Source of the DNA: Beta vulgaris subsp. vulgaris
Taxonomy: Eukaryota > Streptophyta > Magnoliopsida > Caryophyllales > Amaranthaceae
Assembly (NCBI RefSeq): GCF_026745355.1
Contig: NC_079209.1
Span: 31,220,944-31,284,943, forward strand
Reading direction: 5' to 3'
DNA length: 64,000 nucleotides
Shown: piece after piece, positions 22,201 to 32,069 of the stretch
Layout: each line of letters begins with the position of its first letter
How positions within the stretch are numbered: position 1 is the first letter of the stretch
The notes under the pieces: generated by a model
The model's database searches: none
What the model saw: only the letters and a program-made list of their open reading frames with translations
Told to the model about the DNA's origin: nothing
Translations under genes and position numbers: made by a program

Positions 22201-22881
22201 GCAAGTTAGCAACAAATTTCTCATGAATACCAACAATTTTTTACTGTTGCTAAATTGATTTATTTTTGTAGTGCTACGTGAAGGCAAGCTAGATAAGACA
22301 ACTCAAGTCCAATAATAACTATTCCATTAAAGTAATAAAAAGATGTTTACAGTTTAGTTTAGCAGAAGTTGTCTGCAGAATGTTATATTGTTATATTATT
22401 ATTTATCCATGCATGTTATTTATTAGTATCATGTTAGGAATATTTATGTAATACTATGTAGTACCCAGGTTTGTTGATTACGTGCTTTGTTTGTGATTGT
22501 TGATCATGGCTTTGCCTTATTGATCCTATGATGACCTATTTTGGTGAGCAGATTCTTTAGAGCATTGACATTTACAGGTTCGTAGATGTTGCATCATTGG
22601 GAATCTGGGAATGGAGAGCTTGTGTAATCTAGTATATCATATTTTTTGCATTAGTAGGAACGTGTTATAATAAGTGTTTTGAGTAGACATATATAGAGTG
22701 TTTGATTTTTAAAGTACTTATTTATTTATGATAATAAAGTATGGAGTTTAATTAGATGTTTTCTGTTTAAAATTTTTGAATAAGCCGGTATCTTATCACA
22801 CGGGCGATAGTACTTGGGTAATTCTCTAAGTTTTATATTAAGAAGGTATTTCTGGAAACATAGAATTATCAGGGTGTTACA
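19270..22881 (+). repeat. Tekay 5' LTR (with a 1.2-kb insert)
   Basis: Starts TGTAATCCCCC and ends GGGTGTTACA. At 3612 bp it is longer than the 3' LTR because of the CACTA-like insertion at 21069-22273. Without that it is ~2.4 kb and aligns along its length to 28330-30748. TATAAATA at 19619 and a pyrimidine-rich leader after it (19670-19760) are plausible promoter and transcription-start features, repeated at 28679 in the 3' LTR. The reading frame at 19757-20044 is in LTR sequence and is not credible. Confidence 0.9.
21069..22273. mobile_element. Non-autonomous CACTA-like insert in the LTR
   Basis: Absent from the 3' LTR, which reads straight across this point (compare 30140). The right end is ...ATTTTTGTAGTG, i.e. 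CACTACAAAAAT on the other strand, a CACTA-type terminus. CTA at 22274-22276 matches CTA at 21066-21068, a 3-bp duplication. The left end (TAGGAACAAATTATGGCAAC) has lost the CACTA repeat. Inside are at least three ~105-bp tandem units (AATTAATTTTA anchors at 21318, 21421 and 21527) and many AGCAACAAATT/AATTTGTTGCT inverted words. No transposase. Confidence 0.6.
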
Positions 22882-22884
22882 AAG

Positions 22885-22896
22885 TGCTATCAGAGC
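22885..22896 (+). other. Tekay primer-binding site
   Basis: TGCTATCAGAGC, three bases after the 5' LTR, differs by one base from TGGTATCAGAGC, the initiator-tRNA-Met primer site common in plant LTR retrotransposons. From 22897 to about 23880 there is only AT-rich leader with T-runs and no credible gene. Confidence 0.8.
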
Positions 22897-23878
22897 TTTA
22901 GGTTATCAAAACTTTTAGGCACCTAACTAACTTACTAGTTATTTGAATAAACTTTAGAATTTCTCCTACTTATTCGTTTTGAAAAACTTGTAGGAATATA
23001 TTATTATATGTATATTCCAGAGGACCAAATTTTTTTTTTAGGGTCCGATTTCTTTATCATTGTCCGGAAATTTTATTTTCTCGAAATTTTTTTCTTCGAA
23101 TTTTTTTGATAAATTCGAAAATTTTAGGATTTCGAAATTTTTTTAAAAGAAAAAAAAAATCATATTGTTTTCCTCTTTCGAATTTTAGAAGTCCAAATTT
23201 TTTTTATTTAGTCGAATTTTTTTTTTTAGTTCGACATTTAATTAGTATTATTTTATAAGGATGCCTGCATTATTTTTTTATGCCTTCAAAGTTTTAATTG
23301 TTGCATTGTGAGAATGGGTAGTATAGGAAGGGCATATAAGATAAAAATATTATAGGCCTGCATTGAATAGGTAGTTCAACATGTTATTGTTTTTTCTTTC
23401 CTGCTAACTATTCATGATTATCTTTCTTCCCTGCTAACTGTTTATATCTTTCTTCCCTGCTAAGTGTTACATTTTTGTGTCTATGAGTTAATTGCAACTT
23501 TTTATTATTGTTAAGAAATAAGTTGGTATTTTTGATTGGAAAATATTCTTATTATCGTTTGAGGATTGAAGGATATTATTTAGTTATTTGAGTTGAGCGA
23601 GAACATATTTTAGTACGCGAAAAGGGGAATTTTTTTTTATTGTGATTGGTTTCATTTGATCCTTATGTGATTAAATTTTTGTAGTTTCCACGTGTATGTT
23701 TTGATGGGAATATTTTCTCATGGATGATTATGTGATTGCTAGAGAACATTTCATGTTGTACCTGGAGCTATTTGAGAAATTCTTTGTTGAAGCGATCTTT
23801 ATGGTCAAATCAAATGTTGTCTTCGTAGAGAATGACAAGTAAGTTGTGAATCAAAACCAAAGTAGAGTTACGTTAAAT

Positions 23879-24861
23879 TTCAGTCGCGAAGTAGAGTGTC
23901 AAACAACAATAATGTGTTAGCTTCTGCTATTCGCCTGTTGGCCGAGAAATTGACTCACGAATGAGCTGAGCTTCCCGATCCTGCTAGGGACATGTTTGAG
24001 AGACTAGCTAAGATTAAACCATCGTACCTTAAGGGCTAAGCTGACTCTACCCTCTTAGAGAGCTGGATTAGGGCATTTGAAAAGATTTTCGAGGCTGTGA
24101 ACTATCGTGAAGGTATGAAATTAGGTCAAGTTATATTGTATCTGAAAGATGAAGTTGATTTATGGTGGAGAGATAGTGGAGCTAGATTAAGTGCAGTGGA
24201 AGGATTCAATTGGGATGCCTTTGTTATTGCCTTGAGAGGGAAATTTTACTATGCTTTTATGAGAAAGCAAAAGGCCCAAGAATTCATTAACCTTAGGATG
24301 GGTAGTATGACCATCTCTGAGTACTATAAGAAATTCATAGCCTTGTCCAGATTTGTACCTGAGGTTGTAGCCACTGAGGAACTTAAGGCTCAAAGGTTTG
24401 AGCAAAATTTAACTGATGAGATACAGTTGGGATTAGAAGGTGAGACCTTTACATCCCTAGATATAGTGTATGGGAGAGCATCCCATATTTATGGACTACA
24501 ATCAAGAAGAGATAAGAAAAATGCAGTAGTAGATGAGAAGAGGAAAGATTTTAATGCTGGGGGAAACCAAGGGAATTTCAAGAGAAACTGGAATGATAAT
24601 GGGAATTTTCAAGGGAGAAACAACCAAGATAACCGCAATAAGGGTAAACCTGAGAGAGTTCATCACTGCAAGAGCTGTAACAAAAATCATCCTGGGAGAG
24701 ACTGTAAGGGAGACCTAGTGATTTCCAACTACTGCCAGAAAAAGGGTCATAGGGAGTACAAGTGCTACTCTAAGCATGGTAAAGAGCAGAAAGGTCAAGG
24801 GAATGGTATTAGGTCAGATCAGGGTTCAACCAGTCTAGAAACCATGGTCCTAAGCTTATAG
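23879..24861 (+). pseudogene. Tekay gag (capsid and zinc knuckle)
   Basis: The readable frame before 24097 has stops (LLAEKLTHE-stop, LAKIKPSYLKG-stop). The open part 24097-24861 (254 residues) is a Retrotrans_gag domain (ILYLKDEVDLWWRDSG, FIALSRFVPEVVATEELKAQ). A basic linker and a zinc-knuckle region follow: CKSCNKNHPGRDC and YCQKKGHREYKCY. The second box is degenerate at its first cysteine spacing. Gag would form the virus-like particle and bind RNA. The N-terminal stops rule out normal expression. Confidence 0.85.
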
Positions 24862-26819
24862 GTCAACAGAACAACTAGGGGAACTATAGCAAGCCTACAA
24901 GTGAGAAATCCAGCCAAAGTAAGCCTGCGAGCAAGATGTTCGTGATGAGTCGAAAGGAAGCTGAGAAATCTGGTGACGTAGTTTATGGTAATTTTTCTAT
25001 TAACTCAGTCCTTATTAAAGCATTATTTGATTCGGGAGAAACTTATTCTTTTATATCATCACCTGTCTTAAAGAGTCTGGGGTAAGTGGATTATGAAGAA
25101 ATTGACTTGTCTATTAGTATACCTATTGGAGAAATCATAAGGTGTGCCAAGTTATTTAGAAATTTGCCTTTAAAGATAGGAGACTGTGTTTTTCCATCTG
25201 ACTTAATAGAATTTAATTTGGGAGACCTAGATGTGATTCTTGGGATGAATTGGTTAGGTCTTTACAAGGCCAATATCGACTATGAGATTCAAAAGGTAGT
25301 GTTAAGAAACCCTTTGGAAAAATTGACCTCCTATAGACGCTTTGGGAAACCTAAGAAGTTTGGAGTTATCTCTGCTATGCAAGTAAGAAAGTTGATGAGA
25401 AAGGGGTGTGAGTTATTCTTCTGTAGTGTGCAGGATGTGAGTAAGGAAGTCGAAGTAAAGCTTGAGGATGTTCAAATTGTGAACGAGTTTATGGATTTGT
25501 TTCCAAGTGAGATTTCAGGTATGCCACCTGCTAAAGCTGTTGAATTCACCATAAACTTAGTTCCTGGAACTACAGCTATATCTAAGGCACCCTATAGAAT
25601 GGCACCTCCTGAGATGAGTGAGCTGAAAATGCAATTGCATGAGGCTATGTATTTTTTATAGGGAGTTGAATAATGTAACCATCAAAAACAAATATCCTTT
25701 GCCTAGAATAGAATACATATTCGACCAGTTGAATGGAGCGAGTTTGTTCTCAAAGATTGACTTATGTTCAGGTTATCATCAATTGAGGGTAGCTAATAAG
25801 GATGTACCTAAGACAATCTTTAGAACGCGTTATGGTCACTATGAGTTCACTGTAATGCCATTTGGGTTAACCAATGCTCCTGCTATACTTATGGATTTAA
25901 TGAATAGGATCTTTCATGAGTTTTTAAACAAGTTTGTGGTGGTTTTTATTGATGACATACTAATATATTCGAGGAATGAAGCTGAGCATGATAAGCACTT
26001 GAGGATCATTTTGGAGACATTGAGGAAAAATCAATTATATGCCAAGTTCTATAAGTGTGAGTTGCATTTGGAGAAGGTAGCGTTTTTGGGTCACTATGTG
26101 TCTAAGGAAGGAGTCTCTGTAGATCCTGCTAGTTGTGAGTGAGTGGCCAACTCCAAAGAGCGTGTCAGATATTAGAAGTTCCTTAGGTCTAGCTAGATAT
26201 TATAGGAGATTTGTGAGAGATTTCTCAAAGATAGCGAGACCTATGACCAACTTGATGAAAAAGGAGTCAAAATTTGAGTGGAGTGAAAAGTGTGAAGAAG
26301 CCTTCCAGATCTTGAAAGATCGTTTAACCTTGCACTTGTTTTGACCTTGCCTGATAGGAATGAGGGATTGAGGTATATACTGATGCTACGAAGAATGGTA
26401 TAGGATGTGTGCTACAACATAATGGGAAGGTAATTGCATATGCGTCGCGTCAATTGAAACCTTATGAGGCTAATTACCCTACCCATGACCTAGAGTTAGA
26501 TGCCATAGTGTTTACATTGAAAATTTGGAGACATTACCTCTATGGAGCGACTTGCAAGATATCCACATACCATAAGTGCTTGAAGTACATTTTCACCAAA
26601 AAAGACCAGAATATGAGGCAAAGAAGATGGCTGGAGTTGATTGAGGATTATGACCTAGAGATCCAGTATCATGAAGGGAAAGAAAATATGGTTGCTGATG
26701 CCTTGAGTAGAAAATCGAGTCATAGTTTGAGTGCCTGGATAGTCCCTGAGGAGTTATATCGAGATATGCAAAGGCTGAGCCTAGAACTCTTAATCCTAGG
26801 GAGAGTGAGGCAAGACTGA
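24862..26819 (+). pseudogene. Tekay protease, reverse transcriptase, RNase H
   Basis: The protease has the DSG active site (ALFDSGETYSFISS, about 25020) and the ILGMNWLG box (25240), with a stop between. RT begins at the family's EFTINLVPGT... segment, then loses about 30 codons at 25640-25660, where the part between the LHE and MRLCI boxes is missing. It continues with [17 protein letters not shown] and FIDDILIYS (catalytic box, about 25950). A frameshift near 26135 precedes DIRSSLGLARYYRRF. RNase H covers about 26370-26710 ([33 protein letters not shown]). At least five frame breaks make it inactive. Confidence 0.88.
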
Positions 26820-26830
26820 GCGATCTATCT

Positions 26831-27912
26831 TTGGGTTTGTCAGTTTTCGATGAGATCAAAGAGGGTCAACTTGGGGATGAGTGCCTAGATAAGATCAAGG
26901 AGAAAATGAAGCAAGGTAAGGAAGCTGACTTTAAGATTCATGAGGATGGGAGTCTAAAGTTTAAAGGGAGGTGGTGTATACCACAAAAGTGTAATGACCT
27001 TAAGAGATTCTGTGCACCCCGGGGGTGACAAGTTGTATAAAGACCTTAAAGGTATCTATTGGTGGCCAAATATGAAGCGAGAGGTAGCTGAGTTATGTGT
27101 CTAAGTGCCTAACCTGTCAGAAGGTGAAGATAGATCATAAGAGACCCATGGGGGAAGATTCAATCCTTAGAGGTTCGTGGATGGAAGTGCGATTCTATTT
27201 CTATGGACTTTATGACTGCCTTACCTAAAACAAGGAGTGGAAATGACATTATTTCGGTTATTATGGATACAATGACCAAATCCGTTGTGTTTATACCCAT
27301 TAAGGAGACATGGAAAAAGAAGCAACTCGCTAAGACATACATTAGGCATGTGGTGAGACTACATGGAGTTCCAAAGGATATCATTTCTTATCGTAACTCT
27401 AGGTTTCTTTCGAAATTTTGGAAAAAGATCCAATTAAATCTTGGTACAACATTGAAAATGAGTACAACCTTTCACCCTGCGACTGATGGTCAGACTAAGA
27501 GGACTAACCAGACTATGGAGGATATGTTGAGAGCATGTGCTATTGACTTTCAAGGTAGTTGAGATGACCAATTAGACCTGATTGAGTTTTCTTATAACAA
27601 AAGTTATCATGTGTGCATTAAGATGGCACCTTTTGAGGTATTATATGGATGGAAGTGTAGAAGCCCCATTTGTTGGAATAATTTTAGTGAAAATATAGTC
27701 TTGGGGACAGAATTCATGTGAGGAAAGATCTGTAAAGATTCTCGACAGGAAAGTGTGTAGTACACGCAATAAGGACATCCACATCGTGAAAGTACTTTGG
27801 TCGAACCACGAGTCTGAAGAGGCAACGTGGGAAACTGAAGATGAGATGAAAAAGAAGTATCCAAACTTATTCCTTGAGGTGAGTTACGAGGGCGTAACTC
27901 GTTTTCTTTAAG
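26831..27912 (+). pseudogene. Tekay integrase and chromodomain, catalytically dead
   Basis: The integrase zinc-binding region has lost its His pair by deletion (27015-27025) but keeps CLTCQKVK. The core keeps the first Asp (MDFMTALPKT). Where the family has D-R-D-S-R-F, this copy has YRNSRF, and the catalytic Glu of DGQ-x-ER is Lys (DGQTKRTNQ). Two of the three DDE residues are therefore gone. After ...VLGTEFM and a stop, most of the C-terminal domain is deleted. The frame resumes in the chromodomain (ILDRKVCSTRNKDIHIVKVL, EEATWETEDEMKKKYPNLF), which in chromoviruses is thought to guide insertion towards particular chromatin. Confidence 0.88.
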
Positions 27913-28155
27913 GGGGATAGAATGCGATAAATTTCACGCTTTTGTCTATTTTAATGAGATTTTTTATGCATTTGTATGCCTATGTTGGGCAATTTGCAAA
28001 TGTTAGTGCAAAAAAAGTAGATTCTCCGCATAAGAAAACGTGTTCATAAGTAACACAAGTGTTTTATGTTAGCAAAAGTGTCCACATAAGTGGCACACTA
28101 CTTTTGAAAAGGAAGTTGAGTTTCAATTTTTGAAAATGTATGAGTTTTTCCTATC

Positions 28156-28329
28156 AAGTTTCGGGACGAAACTTCTTTTCAGAGGGGTAAACTGTAATCC
28201 CCCATAATTTTAAGAATTTTATAATATCGTCGTGTTTGCCTACTTTGAAGTTTTGAAAGAGAGTTTTCTTAAAAGTTTTGGTTTTCGTGCCCAAGTTTCG
28301 GGACGAAACTTCTTTTAGGAGCGGTAGAC
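28156..28329 (+). repeat. Duplicated polypurine tract/LTR-start junction
   Basis: CAAGTTTCGGGACGAAACTT followed by a purine stretch and an LTR start occurs twice. The first reads AGAGGGGTAAAC|TGTAATCCCCC with the LTR start at 28193; the second reads AGGAGCGGTAGAC|TATAATCCGCC with the LTR start at 28330. The ~70 bases in between resemble a deleted version of the first ~150 bases of the LTR. From 27913 to 28155 there is non-coding 3' leader. Confidence 0.75.
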
Positions 28330-30748
28330 TATAATCCGCCGTAATTTTATGAATGTTATAAATATATTTAAAGTATATTTATAAATAATTTTAATATTTT
28401 ATGAGTCGAATTATTTTAATGTTTGACTATTTTGAGGAGTTAAAAGAGTTTTATGGTTTTTATTTCTTAAAATAATTAAATGTTTCATTAAGTGGAACTT
28501 TAATTATTTAAAGAGTAGTATTTAAAGTATATTTAATTATTAAATTAAGCTTATTGGTTGACGAGCCCAATTTGTAGCCTTTTGAGCCCATTTAAAAGCC
28601 TAAAGGAGTAATTTTTTTCCTAATAAGACTCATATTCTTATGTACTCCTAATTCTACTAAGATTAGACAAAAGGAACCTATAAATACTTCATTAAACCTC
28701 CCATGATTCATATTTTCAGATTTGGCTGTTTTTCCCACTAATTCTCGTTTTCCTCTTCCCTCCCTTCACTCGATTTTTCCTCCTTTGCTTCACTTGACTT
28801 TTGCTCGGTTTATCACTTGTTTTTCTCTCACCCGAATCTGATTGTCCATATTTCTTATAGTTCCGTTTATTTTTAGTCAAAACTTCCTTTTGAGAAATTA
28901 TAGATCTCGAAAAGTTATTGAACTGAGGCTCAAGAATCACTCGATTCTAATTATTATTTTATCAAATATGGCCTCTACAATTTTTGCAATTTTGCTACCA
29001 TATTTCACTCGCACTTTCGGTATTGATTTAATATTTCTAAGTATTATTTTGTTAAAATTATTGTTTCAAGATTGTATCTTTAATTATTTCAGATTATATG
29101 TCTCATATTATTAAGCTAAAAAAATTGCAGAATTAATATTTTGGGTTCAAGGTGAGATTTGAATATTAAAATCTTGATTTTTGAGGTTTTAAAAGCCAAT
29201 TTTAGTAGTACCGTATTTTAGGGTTGGAAATATTTAATCTTTGGTGTCAAAAGAATCTTAGAAAAGGTTTTGACACGTTTTTAAGTGAAGATTTATTGCT
29301 GTAAATTAGTTTTGTATGTTGTTAGGCGGAGATTATTCCCTAGACAACTTTTAGAGTAAAATAGTGGCCTATCAATTTTTCTACGCAAGGTACGTACATA
29401 CCTGTGTGCTAGGTGATTTAGTATTATGATTTAAGAAGGAAAGATTGTAGTATCATGTATAGGAACTTTATAACTTCATATGTGATTTCTAGTATAATTG
29501 GATTTTACATGTTTTATGCATGTGTGCAAGCATGTTAATTATGAGATTTGTTATGAGTTAAAGATTATTATGTTTGTATGGAATTATTGATGCAAGCATG
29601 TGGATGAGAACTTTATTTATTAATTCACATGGAGGAGTTAATATATTACTGAGATTGAATCATGTTTATTCATGTGTTCCCTTACAAGTATTATTTTCAC
29701 TACTTTATAAGGACTGTGATCCTTATCTGGTAAGTTGACAAGTATGCCTTTGAAAGGTAAGATTGATGGTTGGCTAGGTTCAAAAAAATAAGAAAAATTG
29801 AGATTGAAAGAAAGTAATCTTGGATTGTAAGTTGTGTGATCACTTATTAAATCCTAAGATAAAAGAGAAGTTCACTTGTGAATGTTTGTTTTAATATTCA
29901 TGTGTTGTGTGTGCGTCATAACAAGTAATAAAATGTAAATTACGTAAAGTGTAACGTGGATAGTCATAGACTTTAGACTGTTGAACGTCTAGAATTGGAC
30001 ATTAGGAGTTGGAGTACATGGTGGTAGCCCATGGCTTTTCCTAGGAGATGGATTGATCACCATCCCTATTATTTTCAAAGTTTACTCAATATCAAAGGTC
30101 ATTCTAGAATGCGGAGTTGCACCCGTATTCCGTCTTCATAGGTGAAGGCAAGTTAGATAAGACAACTCAAGTCCAATAAATATTCTATTAAAGTAATAAA
30201 AAGATATTTACAATTTAGTTTAGTAGAAGTTGTCTGCATAATGTTATATTGTTATATTATTATTTATCCATGCATGTTATTTATTAGTATCATGTTAGGA
30301 ATATTTATGTAGTACTATGCAGTACTCAGCCTTGCTGATTACATCCTTTGTTTGTGATTGTTGATCATGGCTTTGCCTTATTGATCCTATGATCCAATTT
30401 GGTGAGCAGATTCTTTAGAGCATTGACATTTACAGGTTCGCAGATCAGATGTTGCATCATTGGGAATCTGTGAATGGAGAGCTTGTGTAATCTAATATAT
30501 CATATTTTCTGCATTAGTAGGAACGTATTGTAATAAGTGTTTTGAGTAGACATATATAGAGTGTTTGATTTTTAAAGTACTTATTTATTTATTTATGATA
30601 ATAAAGTTTGAAGTTTAATCAGATGTTTTCTGCAACAAAATTCTGAATAAGTTGATAGGTTATCACACGAGCGATAATACTTGGGTAATTCTCTAAGTTT
30701 TATATTAAGAAGGTATTTCTGAAAAGTGAGAATTATCGGGGTGTTACA
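28193..30748 (+). repeat. Tekay 3' LTR
   Basis: The full-length match to the 5' LTR runs 28330-30748. An additional partial LTR start at 28193 is included here because it has the better TG terminus. It ends GGGGTGTTACA at 30748, directly before the duplication ACAAA. It lacks the insert seen in the 5' LTR. Short reading frames within it are not genes. Confidence 0.88.
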
Positions 30749-30753
30749 ACAAA

Positions 30754-31718
30754 TCCCACTGAAACTACAGATCTTCTTCTGGTAAATTAGTCTTGGCGTT
30801 CGCCAAATCCTGCCCACTGCAAGATCATGCCTATGCACCAATGTGCCTTCTGCCATCTACCGGAATAGTCACTGCACCACTTGTTTCTTCCATGTCCATG
30901 CGTGACACCCTTATGGGACCTCCACGAGGTACGACAGTGGTTCTCCCTGAATCTACCTGTCGCTCCACTACTCACAACTCTATCCACTCTTCGGCAACAT
31001 AAGACCCAAATCACAAAATTCATTTTCATCATTTGACACATTTGGAAAGAACGAAACGACGTCATCTTCAATAATGCAAATCTTAACGTTCAGCGAATCA
31101 TTCAAAAGGTCAAATTCCTCCATATAGAATGGACCCTCAGGGAAACAATTGACAACTGTTTCTCCAAGGGATCCTCGTTCTCCTCTCACGATCCTCATCC
31201 CACCACCATCTCCCCTCCTCATAACAACACCATCCTTGTCGCCTGGGAACCTCCCCCCCATACACTCTTTCAAACTCAACTTCGACTGTTCAGTCTGGGA
31301 CAACTCCGCAGCAGTATGCATTATTATCAGAGATTCGCTGGCGAGCTAATCACGGCTGCTTCAATTAATCTCGGCTCCTCCTCAGTCTTCCTGGCCGAAG
31401 ATTCAGCTCTTCATCGGGGTATCCACCATATCTTTATCATGGGAGAAAATCTTATGGTCACCCCCATGGCAGCTTTCTCACATCATACGAGACATGCACT
31501 CCCTTCTACGAGATTTCTAGTCATGGGAAATACAACATGTCTTCCGAACAAGGCAACGAATTGGATTGCTAATGTTGGCCATTTAGTAGAGGGCCAGTTC
31601 TCTGTAGTAGATTGTACTTCTTCTGCTCTCCATAATATCCTTGTAACTGATAAGGTAGGATCTCCCCTCGTACGGAGGGTCTCCTAACCTTTTTCTTCTT
31701 ACCTTATAAAAACAAAAT
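30754..31718 (+). pseudogene. LINE ORF2, C-terminal RNase H part
   Basis: Continuation of the LINE at 17690-19269. After removing the chromovirus and one ACAAA copy, the frame passes from WKLQ into IPLKLQIFFW without a break, the usual L1 zinc-knuckle/connection segment. Further on, HSFKLNFDCSVWDNSAAVC (31260-31320), then IIRDSLA and LAEDSALHRGI, are the RNase H (RVT_3-type) core. At the catalytic positions of the first strand, FDCSV stands where FDGSV is usual. The frame is broken several times. The element ends in a TTATAAAAACAAAA tail near 31718, then AT-rich sequence to 31801. Confidence 0.8.
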
Positions 31719-31801
31719 ATTAGAGCACAATACGTTATTTTTCTGTGCTACACACTAATACAACGCAAGACAACAACTTTTTTTCAAGATTCGTTCAACA
31801 A

Positions 31802-32069
31802 TCTATACTAATATATTAAAAGGCGTGCCTAAAGAAGGAATGGTGCCACGTGGCGCTCTCCCTAAGGGGGGTTTACACCATGTAATTCACAACAATAAAA
31901 AAAAAGTTAGAAATTGCATAGTATAGGATTTGATCCCGGGACCTCAAGAACATATACTAAAGTCTTAACCACTAGACCAAATAACATTTAGTGTTATCAT
32001 CTTAAAGTATATTATATTAAAGAATGAAAATTTTCCTTACCCGGAGCATAGTCCGGGCCTAAAAACTAG
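31802..32069. mobile_element. Non-autonomous Helitron, 268 bp
   Basis: Starts TCTATACTAATATATTAAAA directly after an A and ends CTAG directly before a T, the AT target preference of Helitrons. A stem-loop of CCCGGA / TCCGGG (32040-32045 and 32052-32057, 6-base loop) lies 8 bases before the terminal CTAG, as expected for a Helitron 3' end. It encodes neither Rep nor helicase, so it depends on an autonomous partner. Confidence 0.88.
31926..31979 (-). promoter_or_regulatory. tRNA-like A box and B box in the Helitron
   Basis: On the minus strand TGGTCTAGTGG (31969-31979) fits the RNA polymerase III A-box pattern. GGATCAAATCC (31926-31936) fits the B box GGTTCRANTCC at 10 of 11 positions, preceded by GGTCCCG. 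The spacing is about 32 bases. It looks like a tRNA- or SINE-derived stretch. There is no full cloverleaf, so it is not called a tRNA gene; promoter activity is an inference. Confidence 0.5.

Larger units (their letters stand above)
19265..30753 (+). mobile_element. Tekay/Del-like Ty3/gypsy chromovirus, complete ends
   Basis: The element is 19270-30748 (11.5 kb), bounded by ACAAA at 19265-19269 and 30749-30753. The LTRs run TG...CA (TGTAATCCCCCATAATTTTA ... GGTGTTACA). Internal order is PBS, gag, protease, RT, RNase H, integrase, chromodomain, PPT. Integrase after RNase H plus a C-terminal chromodomain places it among the chromoviruses. The long LTRs (~2.4-2.5 kb without the insert) and the chromodomain wording suggest Tekay/Del. 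The two LTRs differ at many positions and every reading frame is broken, so the insertion is old. It lies inside the LINE at 17690-31718. Confidence 0.93.

Noticed and set aside
31926..31985. Possible tRNA gene on the minus strand
   Set aside because: Only A-box and B-box-like words match; acceptor, anticodon and D/T stems do not form a cloverleaf.
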